This document shows positions 40,064 through 48,834 of a DNA stretch of 64,000 nucleotides, one piece after another; position 1 is the first letter of the stretch; each line of letters starts with the position of its first letter. The translations under genes were made by a program, and so were the position numbers. Source of the stretch: an uncultured Erwinia sp. (GTDB lineage: Bacteria; Pseudomonadota; Gammaproteobacteria; Enterobacterales; Enterobacteriaceae); NCBI GenBank assembly GCA_945290265.1, contig CALYQW010000010.1:1-64000 (forward strand), written 5' to 3'. The notes under the pieces were generated by a model. The model saw nothing but the letters and a program-made list of their open reading frames with translations. It was not told the origin of the DNA and ran no database searches.

Positions 40064-40918
40064 ATGGCACTTTCAATCTTTACCAACGCAGCATCCATGA
40101 CCTCTACCACCTCAATGAACAAAGCAACCAGCAGTCTGAATGTTGCAATGCAGCGTCTGGGTACTGGTAAACGTATTAACTCTGCGGCTGATGATGCTGC
40201 TGGTCTGCAGATCGCTTCACGTCTGCAGGCTCAGTCTAATGGCATGGGCGTTGCCAAGCAGAATATCTCTAAAGCAACTGCCATGCTGCAGACTGCTGAA
40301 GGTGCGTTTGATGAAGTTAACAACATCCTGTACCGCATGAAAGACCTGGCAACTCAGGCTGCTGATGATACCAACAATGCTGATGACCGTGATGCACTGG
40401 CGGCTGAATTCGGCGAGCTGAACTCAGAACTGGAAAACATCATGAGCAACACCTCTTACGGTACAGAGAAGCTGCTGGCTTCTGTAAGCGGTAACGTAGC
40501 CGGTAAACTGGCTAGTGAAATGCAGTTCCAGATCGGTGCAAGCACTGATGAAACGCTGAAAGTAAGCCTGAGTGGTGGTCTGAAGAACGTGACTAAGTCA
40601 CTGGCTACACTGCTGACTTCCAAGCTGGATTCTGCTGCTGGTGGTAACGCCGCTATCGATGACCTGAATGCAGCACTGGCTGAAGTGGGCAAAGTACGTT
40701 CTACCCTGGGTGCCAACATTAACCGTCTGGGTCACACCGGCGCTAACCTGGCAAACATGCAGGACAACACCAACCTGAACATCGGTGTTATCCGTGATGC
40801 AGACTTCGCTTCTGAAGCGACTGCCATGACCCGTAACCAGATGCTGACTCAGTCAAGCCAGGCGATGCTGAAGCAGGCTAACGGTATGAGCCAGATGGTT
40901 CTGGGCATGCTGGGCTAA
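40064..40918 (+). CDS. lafA: Lateral flagellin LafA
   Basis: A 284-residue flagellin. The N-terminal D0/D1 part has S-L-N-V-A-M-Q-R-L-G-T-G-K-R-I-N-S-A-A-D (about 24-43) and D-D-A-A-G-L-Q-I-A-S-R-L. The C-terminal part has N-I-G-V-I-R-D-A-D-F-A-S-E-A-T and ends L-G-M-L-G. Only about 75 residues separate the conserved ends, so the outer D2/D3 domains are nearly absent. Codon use is strongly biased toward abundant codons, as for very highly expressed genes. Ser/Thr and about a dozen Lys remain as possible modification sites for the enzymes encoded at 22.9-28.1 kb. It has its own promoter and terminator. Confidence 0.97.
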   Translation: MALSIFTNAASMTSTTSMNKATSSLNVAMQRLGTGKRINSAADDAAGLQIASRLQAQSNGMGVAKQNISKATAMLQTAEGAFDEVNNILYRMKDLATQAADDTNNADDRDALAAEFGELNSELENIMSNTSYGTEKLLASVSGNVAGKLASEMQFQIGASTDETLKVSLSGGLKNVTKSLATLLTSKLDSAAGGNAAIDDLNAALAEVGKVRSTLGANINRLGHTGANLANMQDNTNLNIGVIRDADFASEATAMTRNQMLTQSSQAMLKQANGMSQMVLGMLG

Positions 40919-40940
40919 TCCCCCACCGCTGTTACTAAAA

Positions 40941-40969
40941 AACACCGCTCCTGCAGCGGTGTTTTTTTT
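40941..40969 (+). terminator. Rho-independent terminator of lafA
   Basis: AACACCGCT (40941-40949) pairs with AGCGGTGTT (40955-40963) around CCTGC and is followed by a run of T. It begins 23 bases after the lafA stop and makes lafA a single-gene transcript. Confidence 0.9.
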
Positions 40970-41058
40970 CGGTAAAAAAGCGGAAATTTCTTCCAGGAAA
41001 GCGGAATAAAACCTTCCGTGATTTTAATTAACCACCTGAAATTTAATCATAAAAATAG

Positions 41059-41074
41059 TTGGCACGCATATTGC
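41059..41074 (+). promoter_or_regulatory. Sigma-54 promoter of the lafB operon
   Basis: TTGGCACGCATATTGC has the -24 GG (41061-41062) and the -12 GC (41073-41074) with ten bases between them, a near-perfect RpoN promoter. It lies 57 bases before the lafB start, outside the coding region once the correct start is used. Confidence 0.87.
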
Positions 41075-41130
41075 TGAATAACGGGCACCTTGATACCCAA
41101 TTTCGCAGCGAGGCTGACGAAACGGAGAAG

Positions 41131-42450
41131 ATGATGAGTTGGTTAGATAACTTTGATCCACAAACCATTTCCCAGCAGATGGCACTGGCCAGTATCAGTG
41201 CGCAGCAGTCACAGCTGCAAAATCAGCAGAATCGCGTCGATGCGGAACAGAAAGCGTTAAGCAGCCTGAAAACGGCGTTAACCGATTTCCAGAGCGTGCT
41301 GAAAAAGCTGAACAGTAAAGGCATGAGCGGCGGCATGGTGGTCAACAGTGCTACTGCCAGTGAAGAAGGCTATGTGCTGCTGAAAGCCAGCAGCGCGGCC
41401 AGAAAAGGGCTGTACAACATTAACGTTGTACAGACCGCCAGCGCCGATCAGAAGGCGTTTACCGATCTGAGCGATGAAGATATCGCCAACGCGACCGGCA
41501 CGCTGAAAATTACCGTCGCCGGTAAAGACGTTGAGATTGATATGTCCGACGTTAACAACCTGGCCGAACTGCGCGACAAGATAAATGCGGAGAGCGATGA
41601 ATCAGGTGCCACCGCTTCGCTGGTGAAGAAGGATGGAAAAAACGTTCTGATGCTCAGCAGTGATAAAACCGGTGCCACCAACGCAGTGGCCCTGTCCGCG
41701 AGTGACCCCATGTTCAATCAGAAGCTGGCTGACACTGCCACGGTAATCTCTGAAGCCCGCGATGCTGAAATCACCATGGGTGATGGTGAGATGAGCTTTA
41801 CCAGCAGCACCAACACCTTTGAAGACATCATTCCCGGCGTTGAAGTGACGGTTATCCGTAAAACCGAGCCCGGTAAACCGCTGGTTATCAGCGTGAATAA
41901 CGATGAATCAGGCACTAAAGAGCAGATCCAGACGTTTGTTGATGCTTACAACAAGCTGCGCAGCAAGCTGGATGAGTTAACTAAAAGTGGTAACAGCGAC
42001 GGCTCCGTGGTGCGTGGCGCGCTGGCCGGTGATTCTACGATTAACGCGCTGGAGAACAAGCTGAACAGCCTGCTGCGCACCAAACTGAACGGCGCGCAGT
42101 TAAAAGACTTTGGTCTGACGCCGGATAAAAACGGTCAGCTGGAGCTGGACAGTGAAAAACTGGAAGACGCGCTGAAGGAGGATCCTGAGGGATTAAACGC
42201 GCTGTTTAACGGCGAAGGGGGGTTACTCAGCCTGATGCAGAAAGACGGTATCGACAGCTTCCTTTCTGTGACTAACGGCACCCTGAAGCAGCGTCAGGAA
42301 AGTCTGGATCGTAAAACCGAACTGCTGAGCCATAAAGAAAGCCAGATCGAGTTGCGTTACGAAAGTACCTTCAACCGCTACCTGAAAGAATTCACCAATA
42401 TGAAAACCATTATCAACCAAATGAACCAAACCATGGGGCAGTTCTTCTAG
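41131..42450 (+). CDS. lafB: Lateral filament cap protein LafB (FliD homologue)
   Basis: A 439-residue filament cap. It begins M-M-S-W-L-D-N-F-D-P-Q-T-I-S-Q-Q-M-A with a helical N-terminus. The middle has the FliD_C region (F-E-D-I-I-P-G-V-E-V-T-V, about 231-242, and the long helix Q-T-F-V-D-A-Y-N-K-L-R-S), and the C-terminus has Y-L-K-E-F-T-N-M-K-T-I. I place the start at the first of two adjacent ATGs with GGAG upstream; a longer frame from 41059 would run through the sigma-54 promoter. It is the first gene of the lafB-lafU operon. Confidence 0.93.
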   Translation: MMSWLDNFDPQTISQQMALASISAQQSQLQNQQNRVDAEQKALSSLKTALTDFQSVLKKLNSKGMSGGMVVNSATASEEGYVLLKASSAARKGLYNINVVQTASADQKAFTDLSDEDIANATGTLKITVAGKDVEIDMSDVNNLAELRDKINAESDESGATASLVKKDGKNVLMLSSDKTGATNAVALSASDPMFNQKLADTATVISEARDAEITMGDGEMSFTSSTNTFEDIIPGVEVTVIRKTEPGKPLVISVNNDESGTKEQIQTFVDAYNKLRSKLDELTKSGNSDGSVVRGALAGDSTINALENKLNSLLRTKLNGAQLKDFGLTPDKNGQLELDSEKLEDALKEDPEGLNALFNGEGGLLSLMQKDGIDSFLSVTNGTLKQRQESLDRKTELLSHKESQIELRYESTFNRYLKEFTNMKTIINQMNQTMGQFF

Positions 42451-42464
42451 GAAACAGCAGGGAT

Positions 42465-42848
42465 ATGTACGGAAATTCAAACGATTTTACCCACTATAAA
42501 GATGCGGATCTGGCGATCCGCACCGCGGCGGCGTCACCGCATCAGTTAGTGGTGATGTTGCTGAATGGTTTGCTGGACGAGCTGACCTGCGCCAAAGGGC
42601 ATATCAGCGCCCGGCGTTATGAGCGCAAAGCAGAAAGCATCAGCAAGTGCATTGACATGCTTAATGCACTGACCAGCGCGCTGGATTATGAGCGCGGCGG
42701 GGAACTGGCGCTGCGTCTGGCCGGACTCTATGACTACTGCGTTTACCGCCTGTACAGCGCCAGTAACCAGTTGTCGATTGAGCAACTGGATGAAGTGGAC
42801 GCCATTCTGTGCAATCTGCTGCAGGGTTGGGAAGGGATGAACAACTGA
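42465..42848 (+). CDS. lafC: Lateral flagellin chaperone LafC (FliS homologue)
   Basis: A 127-residue helical chaperone for flagellin. Family features: A-S-P-H-Q-L-V-V-M-L-L-N-G-L-L-D-E-L (about 24-41), R-K-A-E-S-I-S-K-C-I-D-M-L-N-A-L and L-Y-D-Y-C-V-Y-R-L. Its stop overlaps the lafD start as TGATG. Confidence 0.92.
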   Translation: MYGNSNDFTHYKDADLAIRTAAASPHQLVVMLLNGLLDELTCAKGHISARRYERKAESISKCIDMLNALTSALDYERGGELALRLAGLYDYCVYRLYSASNQLSIEQLDEVDAILCNLLQGWEGMNN

Positions 42849-43150
42849 TGCAGCAACAGATTGTCCGGCTGGCCGTTCAGCTTGAGCAGGCGGCCATTGA
42901 TGAGCGCTGGAGCGATATCCGTCAGCTGGACAGTCGTATCAGCGAACTGCTGACGACGATCCGCCAGCAGAACCGGCAGACGCATCTGCAGGCGGAGTTG
43001 GCGCAGTTAAAACGCAGCCATCAGCGGGTGATGCGCATCTGCGCTGAGCAGCGCGACATTTTACAAATGAAGCTGGAAAAGCATCAACAGGGGCGTGAGG
43101 GCCTGCGAGCTTACACGTTATTTTCATCAGAACACGAGGACAATTCATGA
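42848..43150 (+). CDS. lafD: Lateral flagellar chaperone LafD (FliT-like)
   Basis: A 100-residue helical, Gln-rich protein at the FliT position after the FliS homologue. FliT keeps the cap protein export-competent. Sequence similarity is low; the call rests on order, size and helical content. The ATG at 42848 is coupled to the lafC stop; a 13-codon upstream extension only shadows lafC. It overlaps lafE by four bases. Confidence 0.75.
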   Translation: MQQQIVRLAVQLEQAAIDERWSDIRQLDSRISELLTTIRQQNRQTHLQAELAQLKRSHQRVMRICAEQRDILQMKLEKHQQGREGLRAYTLFSSEHEDNS

Positions 43151-44136
43151 CACCCGTAATACCGGCATCTTCGCTGGCTATGCGTTGCGGCGGCGACAGT
43201 GGCCGAGGATCGGTACTGGCTGCGGAAGCTGACATCGGATGTGGCGTGATGCCACTCTGGCAGTTGCTTGTTGCACCGGTTGCTGAGATTGCGGAGCAAC
43301 CAGGCACGCCGATGGCAGCGCCGCAGCCGGAAGGCGATCCGCAGCAGTTAATGGCGCTACTGCTGTCACCGCCGGAGATGACCCCCGCCGTTTCAACCCC
43401 GGCGTTACTGGTATCCGGTAATACGCTGCCAGCGGCCGTTCTTGCCGAATCCTCGCGGGTGACGACCGGTCAAATGGGCATAACCGCAGCACTGACGATG
43501 CCAGTGCAGCCGGTTGCGGGTGAGGCTGATCTGCTCTCAGCAACGCAGCACCGGACGCCGCTGAAGCTGGCAACGCCACAGGACGCCTTACAGGCCAGTC
43601 AGATGGTACAGCAGCAGTTACAGCATGCAAGCGGTGCATCGCTGATATCGCTGCAGCATCCGACGGTTGCGCTGGCTGAGCGTAGTCTCGCGGGGGAGGT
43701 GCTGAGTGACAGGCCGGCGGTGATTACCCTGCCGGATGCCCCACAGCAGCAGGCGGAAGCGCTGCGTAAGGCACTCTCCGAACGCCTTGAGCTGCAAATC
43801 GATCGGCGCACTCAGCGTGCCACTATTCGCCTCGATCCACCGCATTTAGGCAAGCTGGATATCTCGCTGCAGATGGACAGCGGCAAGCTTCAGGTGCAGA
43901 TCCAGGCAGGACAGCCGGAAGTCGCCCGGATGTTACATCAGATCAGCGCCGAAATGCGTCACAGTCTGAGCGAACAGAATGGCGTGCCGGTCAGCCTGCA
44001 GGTGTCCACTTCGGCGGGCGACGGACAGCAGCAAAAGCGACACCATGGGCAGCCAGAAACGGCTGTTGCCAATAACCACGACGAGGCCGCACCAGAACAA
44101 CGTGGCACCGACGGCACTATTTTGACAATGGTCTGA
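43147..44136 (+). CDS. lafE: Lateral hook-length control protein LafE (FliK homologue)
   Basis: A 329-residue secreted ruler. The first 200 residues are low-complexity (Ala, Pro, Gln, Thr). The C-terminal hook-length domain (about 205-300) has R-L-E-L-Q-I-D-R-R-T-Q-R-A-T-I-R-L-D-P-P-H-L-G-K-L, the region that tells LfhB to switch cargo. It is shorter than E. coli FliK (375), which could mean a shorter lateral hook. Confidence 0.9.
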   Translation: MTPVIPASSLAMRCGGDSGRGSVLAAEADIGCGVMPLWQLLVAPVAEIAEQPGTPMAAPQPEGDPQQLMALLLSPPEMTPAVSTPALLVSGNTLPAAVLAESSRVTTGQMGITAALTMPVQPVAGEADLLSATQHRTPLKLATPQDALQASQMVQQQLQHASGASLISLQHPTVALAERSLAGEVLSDRPAVITLPDAPQQQAEALRKALSERLELQIDRRTQRATIRLDPPHLGKLDISLQMDSGKLQVQIQAGQPEVARMLHQISAEMRHSLSEQNGVPVSLQVSTSAGDGQQQKRHHGQPETAVANNHDEAAPEQRGTDGTILTMV

Positions 44137-44139
44137 TTT

Positions 44140-44619
44140 ATGTCTCTAAAAAATTTCTTTTTAAAACTGTTGATGATGTTGGCAGGCGCGATGCTGACAG
44201 CGGTGCTGGTGATTACCGGTAATCAATATATTAATGCGCGCAACATGGCAGGCGGGGAAACGGCAGGTTTCAGCCTGTTCAGCAGCGAAAAGACCGCTCA
44301 GCCCGATCTGCGCTTTGTGGAAATGACCAATTTGATTATCACGCTGAAAAGTGACACCCGCAAAGAGCGCTATTTGCTGCTGGATCTGGCACTGACCACC
44401 CATGGTGAAGCCGAGTCAAAACAGGCAGAAGCCATGATGCCAAAAATCAAAGGGATTACGGTCGATGTGCTGAGCTCAATGGACTACAACGAGCTGCGTA
44501 ACCTGTCTCTGCTCGAACTGCGTCAGCGCATGATGGAACGCTATCGCCAGGTCTTCAAAATCACCAATGTCACCCTTCCTTTCAGGGATGTCATCGTGTC
44601 GAAAATGGTATTTCAGTAA
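44140..44619 (+). CDS. lafF: Lateral flagellar protein LafF (FliL-like)
   Basis: A 159-residue inner-membrane protein with one N-terminal helix (about 9-30) and a periplasmic domain with the FliL features F-V-E-M-T-N-L-I-I-T-L (about 58-68) and N-E-L-R-N-L-S-L-L-E-L-R-Q-R-M. FliL proteins form rings around stators and help load-bearing surface motility. It lies between lafE and lafS. Confidence 0.88.
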   Translation: MSLKNFFLKLLMMLAGAMLTAVLVITGNQYINARNMAGGETAGFSLFSSEKTAQPDLRFVEMTNLIITLKSDTRKERYLLLDLALTTHGEAESKQAEAMMPKIKGITVDVLSSMDYNELRNLSLLELRQRMMERYRQVFKITNVTLPFRDVIVSKMVFQ

Positions 44620-44627
44620 AGGCAATC

Positions 44628-45326
44628 ATGAGTTCGTTTAGCGATATCTCTGCGCTCTCTGCTGCTGAAGAGAGCCACTACATGCAGCAATGGCTGCCCC
44701 TGGTAAAAAAAGTGGTGCGTCAGTTGGCACCGCTCGCCAACAACCTGATGGATCGTGATGACATTGAGCAGGTGGCACTGATGGGGCTGCTGGAATCGCT
44801 GCGGCGTTTCGGTCGCCCGGATGAGCAGTTTGCCAGTTATGCCATGCAGCGGGTACGCGGTGCGGTGCTGGATCAGTTCCGGCAGCAGGACTGGCGGCCA
44901 CGCAGCCTGCGTCAGCAGGCGCATAAGATCAATGATGCTATCCGTGAAATGACCCGACGACTGGGGCATGAACCCAGCGAGGAACAGATATGCCAGCAGT
45001 TAAATCTTAGTCAGGAAACCTGGTACGCCTATCTGCAACAGGTAAATCTCAGCAATCTGGAAAGTCTGGATACGCTGCTGTCGGTAGAGGGTAGCAGTGG
45101 CAATGCCAGTGCGCTGTCCGGCGCGGTACTGGAGGATGAAGTGGATATCCAGCGCACCCTGGCGCAGGCCGTTGCGGCGCTGGACGAGCGTGAACGCGTC
45201 ATTCTGCATCTCTATTACCAGCAGGGCATGAGCCTGAAAGAGATAGCTCAGGTACTGGAACTCACGGAAGCACGCGTGTGCCAGTTGAATAAAAAAATCA
45301 GTGAAAAAATTAAGACTTACTTTTAA
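44628..45326 (+). CDS. lafS: Lateral flagellar sigma-28 factor LafS (FliA homologue)
   Basis: A 232-residue sigma factor. Region 2 has M-D-R-D-D-I-E-Q-V-A-L-M-G-L-L-E-S-L-R-R-F (about 40-60), followed by F-A-S-Y-A-M-Q-R-V-R-G-A-V-L-D. Region 4 has Y-Y-Q-Q-G-M-S-L-K-E-I-A-Q-V-L-E-L-T-E-A-R-V. It should read lafA and lfgMN and be held by LfgM. It is encoded within the sigma-54-driven lafB operon, which gives a sigma-54-to-sigma-28 cascade. Confidence 0.95.
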   Translation: MSSFSDISALSAAEESHYMQQWLPLVKKVVRQLAPLANNLMDRDDIEQVALMGLLESLRRFGRPDEQFASYAMQRVRGAVLDQFRQQDWRPRSLRQQAHKINDAIREMTRRLGHEPSEEQICQQLNLSQETWYAYLQQVNLSNLESLDTLLSVEGSSGNASALSGAVLEDEVDIQRTLAQAVAALDERERVILHLYYQQGMSLKEIAQVLELTEARVCQLNKKISEKIKTYF

Positions 45327-45337
45327 GCGAAACCATC

Positions 45338-46201
45338 ATGCAAAAACTTCTTGGATTACTCGTGGTACTGGGCTGCGTTATTGGCGGCTACGTGATGTCT
45401 GGCGGGCATATTGCCTCCTTCTGGCAGCCAGGTGAGCTGCTGATTATTCTGGGCGCAGGCTGCGGTGCGATGATTATTGCTAACCCGCGCCATGTACTGA
45501 AAGCCATGTGGGTACAAATCAGGGCGGCTTTCAGTAAAGACGGTCAGAACAGTGAGTTTCAGCAGCAGCTGTTGATGCTGATGTATGAACTGCTGGAGCT
45601 GATTCAGGACGGCGGGCTGAAGGCGCTGGATGAACATATTGAAGTGCCGGAAAACAGTGGGCTGTTCAAAAAATACCCGCTAATCCTGAAAGACAGCGGC
45701 TTTATCACCTTTATCTCCGACAACTTCCGTCTGATGGCGATGGGCAAAATTAACGAACATGAGATGGAAGGGATTCTGGAAGCTGAAATTGACGCCATCG
45801 AAGAAGAGCTGATGGTGCCTTCCCGTTCGTTACAGCGTACTGCCGAAGCGATGCCTGGCTTTGGGATCTGTGCGGCGGTACTGGGGATCATCATCACTAT
45901 GCAGGCCATTGACGGGTCGATTGCCCTGATTGGTCTGAAGGTAGCGGCCGCGCTGGTGGGTACCTTCCTCGGCGTATTCTTCTGTTACTGCCTGATGGAT
46001 CCGCTGGCGAATGCTATGGAACAGTGCATGAAAAAACGCATGACGGTATTCACCAGCATTCGTACCGTGCTGGTGAATCATGTGGCGGGTAAACCGACGC
46101 TGCTGGCGGTGGATGCCGGGCGAAAAATGCTCCCCCTGGAAAATAAACCCACCTTCGCCACCCTTGACGGCTGGGTAAATGACCTGATCGAGCGTGAATA
46201 A
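45338..46201 (+). CDS. lafT: Lateral motor stator protein LafT (MotA homologue)
   Basis: A 287-residue stator subunit with four membrane helices (about 3-25, 32-50, 170-192, 200-222) and the large cytoplasmic loop between. It aligns without gaps to E. coli MotA over the first 100 residues. The two charged residues of MotA that act on the rotor, R90 and E98, are Q90 and D98 here. The conserved prolines of helices 3 and 4 (A-M-P-G-F-G-I and M-D-P-L-A) are present. It touches lafU by one base. Confidence 0.95.
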   Translation: MQKLLGLLVVLGCVIGGYVMSGGHIASFWQPGELLIILGAGCGAMIIANPRHVLKAMWVQIRAAFSKDGQNSEFQQQLLMLMYELLELIQDGGLKALDEHIEVPENSGLFKKYPLILKDSGFITFISDNFRLMAMGKINEHEMEGILEAEIDAIEEELMVPSRSLQRTAEAMPGFGICAAVLGIIITMQAIDGSIALIGLKVAAALVGTFLGVFFCYCLMDPLANAMEQCMKKRMTVFTSIRTVLVNHVAGKPTLLAVDAGRKMLPLENKPTFATLDGWVNDLIERE

Positions 46202-47100
46202 TGAAAAAGGGCACACATGCCACCACCATTATTAAGCGTGGGGGTAAGAAAGCGCACTCAGGGGTGCATACCGGAGCATGGAAGGTGGCCTTTGCCGACT
46301 TTACCCTGGCAATGATGGCGCTGTTTATGGTGCTTTGGATTATGGGATCGGTCTCTGAAGAAGAACGCCGGGAAATTGTTGCTCAGCTGAATGGCACCTC
46401 GATTTTTGACGGTTCAACCTTTACCCCAGTGGCACTGCCGGATGGCAGCGGCTCCGAGCTGGTCACTGCCGGCAACAGCGGACCGGAGTATAGCCAGGAA
46501 GAAAAACCGGATGCTAAAGCGCTGGAAACGGTGCTCAGCCAGTCAGAAATGGAGCTGAACCAGCTGAGCGAGGCCATTGCCCGCATTACCAGCGCCTTAA
46601 ATGCGCAGAATAACGTCACGCTGGAAGAGATCCCACAAGGGTTGCGCATTCTGCTGCAGGACGATCGTCAGCGTATGATGTTTCCACGCAGCAGCGCAGT
46701 GATGACGCCGTTTTTCCGTCAGCTGCTGACGGAGCTGGCACCGGCGTTCAACCGCATCGACCATGAGATCATGATTAGCGGTCATACCGATGCCGCGGTT
46801 TACCCGGAAAGCGCCCGCTACAACAACTGGAATCTGTCCGGCGATCGGGCGCTGGCAGCGCGTAAAGTGCTGGAGCTCGGTGGGCTGGAAGCGAAGCGCA
46901 TCATCCAGGTGAATGCCATGGCGGATAGAATGCTGCTGAATACTGACGATCCGCTGTCAGACGGCAACAGACGCATTGAAATTATGGTGCTGACGCACAC
47001 CGCCTCAGAAATGCTGTATCAGTTTTATGGTCAGCACGGTGAGAAAGTGGTTAAACCCCTTACTGAACGTCTGAATATGAAGGCGGCTGCTGATAAATAA
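46201..47100 (+). CDS. lafU: Lateral motor stator protein LafU (MotB homologue)
   Basis: A 299-residue stator subunit. A single membrane helix (about 29-50) carries the ion-binding D33, equivalent to MotB D32. The periplasmic OmpA-like domain (about 150-265) binds peptidoglycan through I-M-I-S-G-H-T-D-A and N-L-S-G-D-R-A-L-A-A-R. Proton use is likely by family but is not proven by sequence. It ends the lafB operon and the flagellar locus. Confidence 0.95.
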   Translation: MKKGTHATTIIKRGGKKAHSGVHTGAWKVAFADFTLAMMALFMVLWIMGSVSEEERREIVAQLNGTSIFDGSTFTPVALPDGSGSELVTAGNSGPEYSQEEKPDAKALETVLSQSEMELNQLSEAIARITSALNAQNNVTLEEIPQGLRILLQDDRQRMMFPRSSAVMTPFFRQLLTELAPAFNRIDHEIMISGHTDAAVYPESARYNNWNLSGDRALAARKVLELGGLEAKRIIQVNAMADRMLLNTDDPLSDGNRRIEIMVLTHTASEMLYQFYGQHGEKVVKPLTERLNMKAAADK

Positions 47101-47107
47101 TTTTTTC

Positions 47108-47140
47108 CGTCGGTCAGCGACGCTCTGGCCGACGTTTTTT
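47108..47140 (+). terminator. First terminator after lafU
   Basis: CGTCGGTCAG (47108-47117) pairs with CTGGCCGACG (47125-47134) with one G-T pair, followed by six T. It directly follows the lafU stop. Confidence 0.85.
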
Positions 47141-47172
47141 GGAATGAAATTTACCCCCTGTTTTTTCGCTCC

Positions 47173-47205
47173 TGCCGGTCGCCCAATTGTCACCGGCATT
47201 TTTTT
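47173..47205 (+). terminator. Second, tandem terminator after lafU
   Basis: TGCCGGT (47173-47179) pairs with ACCGGCA (47192-47198) and is followed by seven T. With the previous hairpin it forms a double stop between the flagellar operon and the next gene. Confidence 0.7.
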
Positions 47206-47297
47206 ATCTGCTTTTCTATGCATTTCAGGGATGAACGGGTAAGGTAATTGAGTTTTTAGCACCGCTGCAGCGCAGGGATAATGGATAGGGTAATGCT

Positions 47298-47801
47298 ATG
47301 AAATTATATATGTTTTATGTTGGTGGCAACGCGGGTCATTCCAATATAGAAGTTCACGATATTCAGTTCGCTGCCGTTGAGCAGCCTGAGGATGCCTGGC
47401 CGTTACTCAGGGCGGCCTGGTTCGGTGATAAAGATAAAATTCATTTGGATGGTTACGGTGAAATACGCTGGGCCGATGGCTATGCCGTCACGCTGTCAAC
47501 CCGTCCACCGCAGGGCAATAAGCATCTCTATTTTGTCAATGCCGGTGGCTATCGTCCGGATACGCTGGCAGAACTGCATGAATTCGATCTGTTTGTCGCA
47601 GAAAGTGCCGCAGAGGCGAAAAGTAAGGCGCTGAAGGTGTTGCTTAATGGAGCCGGGCAGCTGCATAAAGACAACCTGAAAGATGTCGATGACTGCGTGC
47701 TGCTGGATAAGCTGGGTGACTGGTATTTACATCTTACAGAACAGCCGCAGGGACAGCCCTTCAGACCGGAATGGCAGGGATATCAGCCGATCGGGCAATA
47801 A
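47298..47801 (+). CDS. DUF1543-family protein
   Basis: A 167-residue cytoplasmic protein I recognise as the DUF1543 type. It starts M-K-L-Y-M-F-Y-V-G-G-N-A-G-H-S-N-I-E-V-H-D and contains H-L-D-G-Y-G-E-I-R-W-A-D-G-Y and K-H-L-Y-F-V-N-A-G-G-Y. The family's role is unknown. AGGG lies about nine bases before the ATG. It stands alone behind the tandem terminators of lafU. Confidence 0.75.
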   Translation: MKLYMFYVGGNAGHSNIEVHDIQFAAVEQPEDAWPLLRAAWFGDKDKIHLDGYGEIRWADGYAVTLSTRPPQGNKHLYFVNAGGYRPDTLAELHEFDLFVAESAAEAKSKALKVLLNGAGQLHKDNLKDVDDCVLLDKLGDWYLHLTEQPQGQPFRPEWQGYQPIGQ

Positions 47802-47811
47802 CCCCTGATAA

Positions 47812-47839
47812 TTCCGAGCCTGATCGCTCAGGCTCGGAA
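47812..47839. terminator. Bidirectional hairpin between convergent genes
   Basis: TTCCGAGCCTGA (47812-47823) pairs perfectly with TCAGGCTCGGAA (47828-47839) around a 4-base loop. It lies between the DUF1543 stop and the end of the convergent DsbA-like gene, whose last codons lie inside the stem. There is no long U tract on either side. Confidence 0.6.
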
Positions 47840-48565
47840 AAGCAGACTCATTTCAGCAAGCTGTTGCTTCACAATGGTGCCCAGTTGCTGGTAGGGCACC
47901 ATACCGGAAAGCACATTATCACCGGCCAGGGTGGCGGGTGTTCCCTGAATCCCTAATTGCTGAGCCATTTTCAGGTTAGTATCCAGCGTTTTCTGCGCTG
48001 CGCTGTCAGTCTCTGCAGCTTTAACGTCGAGGGCTTTTTCTGCGGCGCTGATGCTGTTGTTATCCAGCATGCCATGATGCGCCATCAGCTTCTTATGCAG
48101 TGCCAGACTTTTTTTACTCTCTGCCGGCCACAGTGCCAGCACAGCGCGCGCAGCGGTAGCTGAGCTTTCTGCGCGGAATGGCAGAGGTTTAATAACCACC
48201 GCAACCTCAGGATTTTCGGCGACCAGTTTCTCCAGCAGCTTATCGAACTGTTTGCAGTAGCGACAGTTGTAATCGGTGAAGGTAACCAGCGTCAGTTTGG
48301 CATCGGCAGCACCGAGACGCGGAGAGGCCGGATCCTGAAACAGTGTGCTGTGATTCTTTTTAATGATTTGCGCGATTTGTTCCTGCTGTTGTTCTCTCAG
48401 CTTTTTTTCATATGCCTGAGAAGCACGCGCCAGGATCTGTGGATTATTGACCAGCGTCTCTTCAACCAGTTGTTGTACGCGGGCTTCCTGTGCCGGAGTC
48501 AGAGCGTGAGCCGCTGCCCAGAGTGGTGTGCTGATAAACAGCATGGTAAGAGCGAGTTTTTTCAT
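47828..48565 (-). CDS. Periplasmic DsbA-family thiol-disulphide protein, ScsC-like
   Basis: A 245-residue protein with a cleavable signal (to about 21, A-H-A). A helical stalk (about 22-75, Gln/Glu-rich) resembles the trimerisation stalk of ScsC/BcfH-type proteins. Then comes a thioredoxin fold with active site C-R-Y-C in F-T-D-Y-N-C-R-Y-C-K (about 95-104) and the cis-proline loop G-I-Q-G-T-P-A near the C-terminus. Proteins of this kind isomerise or oxidise disulphides; with no scs neighbours, the partner is unknown. Confidence 0.8.
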   Translation of the reverse strand: MKKLALTMLFISTPLWAAAHALTPAQEARVQQLVEETLVNNPQILARASQAYEKKLREQQQEQIAQIIKKNHSTLFQDPASPRLGAADAKLTLVTFTDYNCRYCKQFDKLLEKLVAENPEVAVVIKPLPFRAESSATAARAVLALWPAESKKSLALHKKLMAHHGMLDNNSISAAEKALDVKAAETDSAAQKTLDTNLKMAQQLGIQGTPATLAGDNVLSGMVPYQQLGTIVKQQLAEMSLLFRA

Positions 48566-48796
48566 TAAATCAGATCTTTTCGGTGTAATGCTGGCAGCGG
48601 TAACTGAGGGCGATCACTTTGCTGCGGACAGGCGAAATAAAACGCAGCCCATGTTAGTCAGATAGTAATATTAAGCAACTGTTACCCCTGTAAACTTTTG
48701 TCTTAAGGCGTCAGTTTTTTCCTGCTTTCATCTTTGCCGGCATCGCCAGCGGATCATCAGAAGGTTCCTGGAACATGCCGGAGGATGTGTCGTTGT

Positions 48797-48806
48797 CTAT
48801 ACTTAA
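48797..48806 (+). promoter_or_regulatory. Sigma-S-type -10 of osmC
   Basis: CTATACTTAA lies 29 bases before the osmC start. It matches the extended -10 preferred by RpoS, in line with the known stationary-phase and osmotic control of E. coli osmC. There is no clear -35. Confidence 0.65.
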
Positions 48807-48834
48807 AAAGATTCTTACTAACCGGAGGAACTCC

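Noticed and set aside
41059..41130. Longer lafB frame starting at a TTG
   Set aside because: It runs through a near-perfect sigma-54 promoter and adds 24 residues with no FliD character; the double ATG with GGAG is better.
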